A stretch of 43,142 bases of DNA, taken from the NCBI GenBank assembly GCA_026126025.1, contig JAHCJZ010000016.1, positions 1 to 43,142 on the forward strand, written 5' to 3'. The stretch comes from Bauldia sp. Lineage in GTDB: Bacteria; Pseudomonadota; Alphaproteobacteria; Rhizobiales; Kaistiaceae. Below, in pieces: positions 34,178-43,142 of the stretch (positions are counted from its first letter, which is position 1; the number at the start of each line of letters is the position of its first letter). The notes beneath the pieces were generated by a model. The model was not told the DNA's origin. It saw only the letters and a program-made list of their open reading frames with translations, and ran no database searches. Position numbers and translations under genes: made by a program.

Positions 34178-34815
34178 GGCTGGTCCTTTGCGGTGTCGGT
34201 CACGGTCCGTCGTTGCCGTGCCCAGCCGATCTGTGAGGCCGGGGATGACGCGATGATGAAAAGATGCCCGTCCGGGTCGTGGCTTGCCAGCCGCCCCGGC
34301 CGGGCCGACAGGAGCCGCCCGAGCGCGAGCCGGATCGTGCCATGATCGAGCCCGGCGCGGAGCTGGTCGAACTCGGCCGGCATCTCGGCGCCCGCCGCGC
34401 GGAGCGCCTTCCGCAGCGCGACGAAGCGCTGGCGGAGCGCCGGTTCCTTGAGGCGGAGGAGATACGCGATCTCGCGGCGGTCATGCCCCGTCAGGACCAG
34501 GGCGAGCACGGCGCGAAGCCCGCGCGGCAGCGGCGGCAGGGCTGCGGTCGGAGCCGGGATGGCGGTCGTCATTTCGCGGCCTGCGAGCCACGCCGCCTCG
34601 CGCTGCCGCCGCCGCACGGCCGAGCGCGCATCGAAGGCGGCGCGGTTGCGGATCGTGCCGGCAAGCCAGGCGCGCACCCGCGGATCGTCGAGATCGCTGC
34701 GGCCGGACGCCAGCGCGGCGACTAGCGCGTCCTGCACGAGGTCGTCCGCCTCACCGGCCCGCCGGGCATGCCGCGCCGCGAGCCGGCGAAGGTCGCGATA
34801 CCAGGCGGTCGACAT
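34174..34815 (-). CDS. ECF-type RNA polymerase sigma factor
   Basis: A 213-residue sigma-70-related protein. Region 2 is short (LRRLAARHARRAGEADDLVQDALVAALA, ~9-36) with DDLVQD as core-binding helix; region 4 is at ~100-140 (LRAVLALVLTGHDRREIAYLLRLKEPALRQRFVALRKAL). About 70 further residues follow, ending in SSPASQIGWARQRR, longer than a minimal ECF sigma. The ATG at 34815 follows argG after 17 bases, so it may be read from the argG promoter; it is coupled to the VOC gene. No anti-sigma factor gene is seen nearby. Its regulon is unknown. Confidence 0.8.
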   Translation of the reverse strand: MSTAWYRDLRRLAARHARRAGEADDLVQDALVAALASGRSDLDDPRVRAWLAGTIRNRAAFDARSAVRRRQREAAWLAGREMTTAIPAPTAALPPLPRGLRAVLALVLTGHDRREIAYLLRLKEPALRQRFVALRKALRAAGAEMPAEFDQLRAGLDHGTIRLALGRLLSARPGRLASHDPDGHLFIIASSPASQIGWARQRRTVTDTAKDQP

Positions 34816-34832
34816 CGCGGCCGCCCTCTCCC

Positions 34833-36047
<1,215 letters not shown>

Positions 36048-36212
36048 GTGAGAACTCCGGACAGGCGGGAAGTCGCGGGCTTATAGGGCGCGGCGGCGCG
36101 GCGCGGCAAGGCTGGGGGTGTGGGGAGCACAGGGGCCGATCTTGCCGCGAACGATCGCCGTCCCCATCATGAATCATGGCCGCCCCAGTCGTGGGCGGCA
36201 GGATGGAGAGCG

Positions 36213-37136
36213 ATGAACCTCGTCAAGACCGGCATTCTGCTGGCCGCGCTGACGGCCCTTCTCGGCGGCGTCGGCTATCTCATCGGCGGCTCGGGCGGCC
36301 TTGTGGTCGCGCTCGTCGTCGCCGCCGGCCTCAATTTCTTCAGCTACTGGAACTCCGACAGGATCGTGCTGCGGATGTACCGGGCGCACGAGGTCGATGC
36401 GCGGTCGGCGCCAGACTATTACGCCATCGTCGCCGAGCAGGCGCAGCGCGCCGGGCTGCCGATGCCGAAGGTCTATCTCATCGACAATCCGCAGCCCAAC
36501 GCCTTCGCCACCGGCCGCGATCCGCAGCACTCCGCGGTCGCCGCCACCACCGGTCTTCTCCAGCGGCTCTCCCGCGACGAGATCGCCGGGGTGATGGCGC
36601 ATGAGCTCGCCCACATCCGCAATCGCGACACGCTGATCATGACGGTCACCGCGACGATCGCCGGCGCGATCTCGATTCTCGCGAATTTCGCCTTCCTCCT
36701 CGGCGGCAACCGCAACAACAACAACCCGCTCGGCTTCATCGGCGTGCTCGTCGCGATCATCGTCGCGCCGCTCGCCGCGGCGCTGGTCCAGCTCGCGGTG
36801 AGCCGCACCCGCGAATATGTCGCCGACCGCGCGGGCGCGACGATCTCCGGCGATCCGCGCGGCCTTGCCTCCGCGCTCGCCAAGATCTCGAACGCCGCCC
36901 ATGCCATCCCCAACGCGGATGCCGAGCGCGCGCCGGCGACCGCGCATATGTTCATCGTCAACCCGCTCTCCGGGCAGCGCATGGACAACCTCTTCGCAAC
37001 CCATCCGTCGACCGAGAACCGCATCGCCGCGCTCCTGGAGATGGAGCGCACCGGCGGCTTCGCCCGCGCCGCGCCGCGCGGACCGGTCGAGCCGCCGAGC
37101 CTCGGGCAAAGCGCGCGCCGCGGCCCGTGGAACTAG
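36213..37136 (+). CDS. htpX: Membrane zinc protease HtpX
   Basis: A 307-residue inner-membrane M48B protease that degrades misfolded membrane proteins. Two helices at 5-20 and 25-43, then HELAH at 130-134 with RNRDTLIMT, two more hydrophobic segments (~143-165, ~178-200), and the [13 protein letters not shown] signature near the C-terminus, plus EYVADRAGA with the third zinc ligand. GGAGAG precedes the ATG at 36213. Overlaps rsmB by ten bases. In many bacteria htpX is heat- or envelope-stress induced. Confidence 0.97.
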   Translation: MNLVKTGILLAALTALLGGVGYLIGGSGGLVVALVVAAGLNFFSYWNSDRIVLRMYRAHEVDARSAPDYYAIVAEQAQRAGLPMPKVYLIDNPQPNAFATGRDPQHSAVAATTGLLQRLSRDEIAGVMAHELAHIRNRDTLIMTVTATIAGAISILANFAFLLGGNRNNNNPLGFIGVLVAIIVAPLAAALVQLAVSRTREYVADRAGATISGDPRGLASALAKISNAAHAIPNADAERAPATAHMFIVNPLSGQRMDNLFATHPSTENRIAALLEMERTGGFARAAPRGPVEPPSLGQSARRGPWN

Positions 37137-38479
37137 ACGTCCGGCGGCGGCCCGGCGCGAAGCCCAACCGACGTCACGACGAGCCGGGGCTGGCCGCGCG
37201 CCGCGCCGCCGTCGAGGTGGTGGCGGCGGTCACGCTGCGTCACCAGCCGCTCGATGCCCTCCTCGACGAAGGCGGCCCGTTTGGCGGGCTGGACGGCGCC
37301 GACCGTGCGCTCGCCCGCGCCATCGTCGCGGTGGCGCTCCGCCGCCGCGGCCAGATCGAGGCTGCGCTGCGCGGCCTGATGGAGCGGCCGCTGCCGCAGC
37401 GCGCCGGGCCGATGCCGGCGATCCTTCACGTCGCCGCGGCCCAGCTCCTCTTCATGGCGGTCCCCGACCACGCAGCCGTGTCGCTTGCGCTTTCCCTCGC
37501 CGAGCGCGATCCGAATGCGCGGCACTTCAAGGCCGTCGCCAATGGCGTGCTGCGCAACCTCGCCCGCGGACGCGACGCGCTCCTCGCCACGCAGGACGCG
37601 GCGCGGGTGAACACGCCGGACTGGCTGTGGACGCGATGGAGCGCGGCCCATGGCGAGGCGACGGCGCGCGCCATCGCCGAGGCGCATCTCGGTGAGCCGC
37701 CGCTCGATCTCACCGTGCGCGGCGATCCGGCCGCATGGGCGGAGCGGCTCGGCGGCGCCCTCCTGCCGACCGGCTCGGTCCGCCTCACCGACGCCGGCGC
37801 GGTCGATGCGCTGCCGGGCTATGGCGACGGCGCGTGGTGGGTGCAGGATGTCGCCGCGATGCTGCCGGCGAAGCTCCTCGGTGAGGTCACCGGCAAGACC
37901 GCGCTCGACCTCTGCGCCGCGCCGGGCGGCAAGACCGCGCAGCTCGCCGCGGCGGGTGCCGCCGTCACCGCGGTCGACATCTCCGCCGCGCGGCTGAAGC
38001 GGGTCGAGGCCAACCTCGCGCGGCTCGGCCTTGAGACCGAAACCGTCGCCGCCGACGCGCTCGGCTACGATCCAGGCCGGACGTTCGACATGGTGCTCCT
38101 CGATGCGCCCTGCTCGGCGACTGGCACGATCCGCCGCCACCCTGACATCCCCTGGCTGAAGCGGGAGGGCGATCTCGCCGAGCTGGCAGCGCTGCAGGCG
38201 CGGCTCCTCGACCGCGCCGCGGCGCTGACGAAGCCCGGCGGCACGCTCGTCTTCGCCACCTGCTCGCTCGAGCCCGAGGAAGGCGAGGCGCAGGCGAAGG
38301 CCGCGCTCGAGCGGCTGCCGCTGGCCCCGCTGCCGCTCGCCCCGGGCGAATTCCCCGGCCTCGATGCACCCTTCGTCACGGCCGACGGCTGGCTCCGCAC
38401 CCTGCCGAACCACGCCCCGGCGCCGGAAATCCCGGGCGGCATGGACGGGTTCTTCGCTGCGCGGTTCCGCCGGGTGTGA
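37127..38479 (+). CDS. rsmB: 16S rRNA m5C967 methyltransferase RsmB
   Basis: A 450-residue SAM-dependent RNA methyltransferase. An N-terminal NusB-like helical domain (~25-160), then the catalytic domain with [14 protein letters not shown] (motif I, 261-274), [12 protein letters not shown] (Cys329, motif IV) and [12 protein letters not shown] (catalytic Cys379, motif VI). The GTG start overlaps the htpX end. Both cysteines of the m5C mechanism are intact. Upstream of the heparinase-like gene on the same strand. Confidence 0.96.
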   Translation: MELDVRRRPGAKPNRRHDEPGLAARRAAVEVVAAVTLRHQPLDALLDEGGPFGGLDGADRALARAIVAVALRRRGQIEAALRGLMERPLPQRAGPMPAILHVAAAQLLFMAVPDHAAVSLALSLAERDPNARHFKAVANGVLRNLARGRDALLATQDAARVNTPDWLWTRWSAAHGEATARAIAEAHLGEPPLDLTVRGDPAAWAERLGGALLPTGSVRLTDAGAVDALPGYGDGAWWVQDVAAMLPAKLLGEVTGKTALDLCAAPGGKTAQLAAAGAAVTAVDISAARLKRVEANLARLGLETETVAADALGYDPGRTFDMVLLDAPCSATGTIRRHPDIPWLKREGDLAELAALQARLLDRAAALTKPGGTLVFATCSLEPEEGEAQAKAALERLPLAPLPLAPGEFPGLDAPFVTADGWLRTLPNHAPAPEIPGGMDGFFAARFRRV

Positions 38480-38572
38480 GTGATTTCTGTTTGCGGATGC
38501 CGCCGCTAGATTGACTTCGCCGGGGCGGCGGCATGATTCGCCAACGGGACCCGGACGAGAGGAACGGAAGGA

Positions 38573-40315
38573 ATGGCGGCGGGAACCATCTCAGTGCGGA
38601 GGCGCGTGACGTCCTTCGCCCTGGGCGAGACGCTGCGCACCGCGACCCTCCGCTTCCACGGCAGCATCCTCTATCGCGCGCGCTATGCCGGCGCGACGCC
38701 GGACCGGCTGCTGATCGCGCCGACCGACCTTCGCACCAGCGACGCCACGCTCGCCCACGACATCTATGCCGGGCGCTTCGTCTTCGCCGGCAGCGCGGTC
38801 GACGCCAGCGGCGTGCCGGTGTTCGCCATCGCGCCGCCGAACGACGACTGGGCGCGCGAGCTGCATGGCTTCGGCTGGCTGCGGCATTTGCGCGCCTCCG
38901 ACCTCATGGTGTCGCGCTCCAACGCCCGCTCGCTGGTGCGCGACTGGATCCGCCAGGGCGGCCGCAACCACCCGATCGCGTGGGAGCCCGCGGTGGTGGC
39001 GCGCCGCGTCCTCTCCTGGCTGTCGCAGTCGCCGCTGGTGCTGGAAGGCAGCGACCACGCCTTCTACCGGAAGTTCATGCGGGCGCTGACGGCGCAGATC
39101 CGCTGGCTGCGCCGCATCGCCTCCGATGCGCCCCCCGGACTGCCGCGGCTCCAGATCGCGGTGGCGCTCGCCGCCGCCGCCGTCGCTCTGCCGGACCAGG
39201 ACCGCTTCGTGAAGCTCTCCGGCCGCTTCCTCGGCAACGAGCTCGCGGCGCAGATCTTCCCCGATGGTGGCCACATCTCGCGCTGCCCGTCGGCGATACT
39301 GGAGCTCCTCGCCGACCTCCTGCCGCTCCGCCAGGCCTATACCGCCCGCGACATCCAGCCGCCGCAGGCGCTCCTTTCGGCGATCGACCGGATGATGCCG
39401 ATGGTACGCTTTTTCCGCCATGGCGATGGCACCTTCGGCCGCTTCAACGGCACCGGCGACACCCCGATCGACCTCGTCGCCACGGTGCTCGCCTATGACG
39501 ATGCCCGCGGCGCGCCGCTGAGCCACGCGCCGCACAGCGGCTATCAGCGGCTCTCCGCCGGCACCACGATCGTGCTGATGGACAGCGGCGCGCCGCCGCC
39601 GATCGCGCTCTCCGCCCACGCCCATGCCGGGTGCCTCTCCTTCGAGCTCAGCTCCGGGCGCCAGCGGCTCGTCGTCAATTGCGGCGCCGCGGTGCTCGGC
39701 TCGCCGCGGCTGCGCCGCCTGTCGCGCACCACCGCGGCGCATTCGACGGTCGCGATCGACGACACCTCGTCCTGCCGCTTCCTCATCGGCACGGCGGTGT
39801 CGCGGCGCTTCGGCGAGGTCATCGTCGAGGGGCCGGAGGAGGTCCCGGTCGAGCATGCCCAGGACGAGGGCGGGCTGATCGTCGGCGCCAGCCATGACGG
39901 CTTCGCCGAGCGCTTCGGCTTCATCCACGAGCGGCGGCTCCGCCTGTCGCAGAGCGGCCACCGGCTCGACGGCACCGACGAGTTCCTGCCGGTCGGCCAT
40001 GGCCGGCTGTCGCGCGGCAAGGACAGCTACACCATCCGCTTCCACCTCCACCCCGGCGTCGACGTCCAGCCGCTCGGCGAGGTCGGGCTCCTCCAGCTGA
40101 CTCTGCCCGACGGCGAGACCTGGCAGTTCTCCGCCGACGGCGACATCTCGATCGAGGAGAGCATCTATTTCTCCGAGATCCACGGCAACCGCCGCTCGTC
40201 GCAGATCGTCGTCGTCGGCCGCATCCAGACCCGCGACACCGTCTCATGGTGGCTGCAGCGCGTCGGCCTCTCCGGCCGCCGCCGCGGCGAACGGGCGCCC
40301 GAAGGGCAGGCCTAG
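38573..40315 (+). CDS. Heparinase II/III family protein
   Basis: A 580-residue protein. The N-terminal two-thirds is a helical toroid-like domain; the heparinase II/III C-terminal domain begins near residue 310 (GYQRLSAGTTIVLMDSG, AHAGCLSFELSSGRQRLVVNCG, TTAAHSTVAIDDTSS), with a His-x-x-x-x-x-Asp and beta-sandwich RFHLHPGVDVQPL. No signal peptide is obvious. Members adjacent to rsmB and purH are conserved in rhizobia, but their substrate is not known; a polysaccharide lyase or an uncharacterised envelope role is possible. Followed by a cluster of hairpins. Confidence 0.9.
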   Translation: MAAGTISVRRRVTSFALGETLRTATLRFHGSILYRARYAGATPDRLLIAPTDLRTSDATLAHDIYAGRFVFAGSAVDASGVPVFAIAPPNDDWARELHGFGWLRHLRASDLMVSRSNARSLVRDWIRQGGRNHPIAWEPAVVARRVLSWLSQSPLVLEGSDHAFYRKFMRALTAQIRWLRRIASDAPPGLPRLQIAVALAAAAVALPDQDRFVKLSGRFLGNELAAQIFPDGGHISRCPSAILELLADLLPLRQAYTARDIQPPQALLSAIDRMMPMVRFFRHGDGTFGRFNGTGDTPIDLVATVLAYDDARGAPLSHAPHSGYQRLSAGTTIVLMDSGAPPPIALSAHAHAGCLSFELSSGRQRLVVNCGAAVLGSPRLRRLSRTTAAHSTVAIDDTSSCRFLIGTAVSRRFGEVIVEGPEEVPVEHAQDEGGLIVGASHDGFAERFGFIHERRLRLSQSGHRLDGTDEFLPVGHGRLSRGKDSYTIRFHLHPGVDVQPLGEVGLLQLTLPDGETWQFSADGDISIEESIYFSEIHGNRRSSQIVVVGRIQTRDTVSWWLQRVGLSGRRRGERAPEGQA

Positions 40316-40325
40316 CCCCTCTCTT

Positions 40326-40460
40326 CGACCCTCCCCTTGCGGGAGGGTCGAAACCGCATCGCGGTTTCGGGGAGGGGTGCTGAGTCCGAGGTTCGACGCG
40401 AGCTCAGCACCCCCTCCCGAACCGGCTGCGCCGGTTCGACCTCCCCGCAAAGGGGAGGTT
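40326..40460. repeat. Cluster of five REP-like hairpins between heparinase gene and purH
   Basis: Five adjacent inverted repeats: CGACCCTCCC/GGGAGGGTCG (40326-40350, perfect 10 bp), CGAAACCGC/GCGGTTTCG (40349-40369, perfect 9 bp), a long GGGAGGGGTGCTGAG/CTCAGCAC…CTCCC arm pair (40369-40418, one bulge), CGAACCGGC/GCCGGTTCG (40418-40438, perfect 9 bp), and GACCTCCCC/GGGGAGGTT (40438-40460). Arms alternate with clean loops, so the whole can fold as a chain of hairpins. Compare 3679-3747 and 42967-43040. Confidence 0.8.
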
Positions 40461-40569
40461 GAAAAGAAGTCATGCTCTGCACCAACTGTGACGGCTGGTC
40501 CCTTTGCCGGCTCCGGCCGGTGTGCTATCGGCCCGTTGCCAAGCTCCTCCTCCCAAATTCCGCGGACTC

Positions 40570-42186
<1,617 letters not shown>

Positions 42187-42187
42187 C

Positions 42188-42934
42188 GTGCGGGCGCCCC
42201 GGCGCGACCTCGGCTGGCTCACGGCGCGACCGGTCGCCCATCGCGGGCTCCACGACCAGCGCCTCGGCGTCCCCGAGAACACGCTGCCGGCCTTCATGCG
42301 GGCGGCGCGGGCGGGCTATCCGGTCGAGCTCGACGTGCGGCTCACCCGCGACGGCGTCGCGATGGTGTTCCACGACGCGACACTGGAGCGCCTTACCGGC
42401 GCCGCCGGCGCGGTCGCGCAGACCAGCTTCAAGGCGATGCGCAAGCTCGGCATCCTCGGCACGTCCGCGCCGCCGCCGGCGCTGGCCGAGGTGCTCGCCG
42501 CGGTCGCCGGCCGGGTGCCGATCCTCGTCGAGGTGAAATCGCCGGACGACAGCGGCTCGCTGGAGGCGGCGGTCGCCACCGATCTCGCCGCGTATCGCGG
42601 CCGGGTCGCGGTGATGTCGTTCTCCGCCGCGAGCGTCGCCTGGTTCCGCGCCAACGCGCCGCATCTGCCGCGCGGGCTGGTTTCCGGCTCGTGGCGCGGC
42701 GAGGCCGACGCCGTCACCGCCCTCCGCCGCCGCTGGCTGTTGCACGCCGCCGCGGCCGCGCCCGACTTCATCGCCCACGAGATCACCTGCCTCGGCGACC
42801 CCGCCGCCCGCGCCTGGCGCGCTACCGGCCGCCCCCTCCTCGCCTGGACCGCCCACACGCCGCCGATGTTCAGCGCGGCCTCCCGCCTCGCGGATGCGGT
42901 GATCTTCGAACGCCTCCGCCCGCCGCCGCGCTGA
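42188..42934 (+). CDS. Glycerophosphodiester phosphodiesterase
   Basis: A 248-residue GDPD-family enzyme hydrolysing glycerophosphodiesters to glycerol-3-phosphate and an alcohol. The TIM-barrel signature is complete: VAHRGLHDQRLGVPENTLPAF (spanning His18 and Glu30), VELDVRLTRDGVAMVFHD with Glu47, Asp49 and His62, and VEVKSP for the third strand. No signal peptide, so probably cytoplasmic (UgpQ-like). GTG start two bases after the purH stop codon, hence operonic. Confidence 0.94.
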   Translation: MRAPRRDLGWLTARPVAHRGLHDQRLGVPENTLPAFMRAARAGYPVELDVRLTRDGVAMVFHDATLERLTGAAGAVAQTSFKAMRKLGILGTSAPPPALAEVLAAVAGRVPILVEVKSPDDSGSLEAAVATDLAAYRGRVAVMSFSAASVAWFRANAPHLPRGLVSGSWRGEADAVTALRRRWLLHAAAAAPDFIAHEITCLGDPAARAWRATGRPLLAWTAHTPPMFSAASRLADAVIFERLRPPPR

Positions 42935-42966
42935 GCGTGATCGGCTAGGCCGACTGAGAGCGGAAG

Positions 42967-43040
42967 CCCTCTCCCCAAGGGGGAGAGCGCTTCGGCGCTT
43001 GGTGAGCGGAGCGAGCCTAGAGCCGAAGGGTGAGGGGGCT
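42967..43040. repeat. REP-like hairpin repeat after the GDPD gene
   Basis: CTCTCCCC/GGGGAGAG (42969-42987) followed by AGCGC-TTCG-GCGCT (42986-42999) and a GAAGGGTGAGGGGG stretch. Same style of CT-rich/GA-rich arms as the clusters at 3679 and 40326. May terminate the purH-GDPD unit. Confidence 0.6.
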
Positions 43041-43100
43041 GGGGCTGTGGTTTGATTCACCCGCGCTCGCGGCACTGCCGAGCACGCTTCTCGCCTGGGG

Positions 43101-43142
43101 CCCACCCCCCCCCCCCCGCGGGGCCCGCGCCCCCCCCCGGGC
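43101..43142. other. Low-complexity poly-C/poly-G contig end, probable artefact
   Basis: Long C runs with short G runs at the very end, unlike anything else in the window. Reads like low-quality or homopolymer-artefact sequence at a contig edge rather than biology. Confidence 0.7.

Noticed and set aside
40326..40460. Possible CRISPR array
   Set aside because: The elements are inverted repeats with different arms, not direct repeats with spacers.

Overview
The window looks like a piece of a high-GC alphaproteobacterial chromosome, most likely Hyphomicrobiales (Rhizobiales). The case rests on gene content and order: cobS and cobT for aerobic cobaltochelatase next to a J-domain gene and bolA; carD, 7Fe ferredoxin fdxA and an RpoH-type sigma factor close together; and htpX-rsmB-heparinase-purH in a row. 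Third codon positions are strongly G/C in almost all genes. I see no rRNA, tRNA, CRISPR array, transposase, integrase or phage gene. The last ~40 bases are poly-C/poly-G and look like a contig-end artefact.

Layout. (1) 1-1400: small stress/envelope genes (DUF2934, YidB/DUF937-like, GlsB/YeaQ-like). (2) 1410-5055: a thiamine uptake operon thiB-thiP-thiQ on the minus strand, led by a clear TPP riboswitch and a plausible promoter. (3) 5188-21969: a surface-polysaccharide locus of about 17 kb on both strands. It has a Wzy/WaaL-type protein, a WbpE-like aminotransferase, an LptE-like lipoprotein, a WbpM/CapD-type dehydratase, a nucleotide-sugar epimerase/reductase, four glycosyltransferases, a WecA/WbpL-type initiating sugar-phosphate transferase, ManC, and the Kdo enzymes KdsD, KdsA and KdsB. 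A tightly coupled operon inside it (GT2, DUF2304, an unusual PDZ protein, ManC) and an acidic secreted protein are the least explained parts. No flippase, ABC exporter, chain-length regulator, KdsC phosphatase or Kdo transferase is present, so the pathway must be completed elsewhere.

(4) 22078-24340: a secreted SNase-fold protein lacking the usual catalytic Glu, overlapping an M48 metalloprotease lipoprotein. (5) 24376-25422: a visibly AT-richer islet with one trypsin-like protease whose likely signal peptide sits in another reading frame. (6) 25423-28316: RpoH-like sigma factor, a small conserved-looking protein, CarD, FdxA and BolA. (7) 28380-33567: J-domain protein, CobS, a frameshifted antisense small gene, CobT, a secreted phytase/esterase-like protein, and ribosomal protein L28. 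(8) 33791-36047: ArgG, an ECF-type sigma factor and a VOC protein. (9) 36213-42934: HtpX, RsmB, heparinase II/III-like protein, PurH and a glycerophosphodiester phosphodiesterase, with REP-like hairpin clusters in the gaps.

How the genes relate. The polysaccharide locus supplies activated sugars (GDP-mannose, CMP-Kdo, and a UDP-6-deoxy-HexNAc made by the WbpM-like and epimerase/reductase pair), starts a chain on undecaprenyl phosphate and extends it. The remaining genes are conserved chromosomal housekeeping with short gaps and several ATGA-type overlaps.
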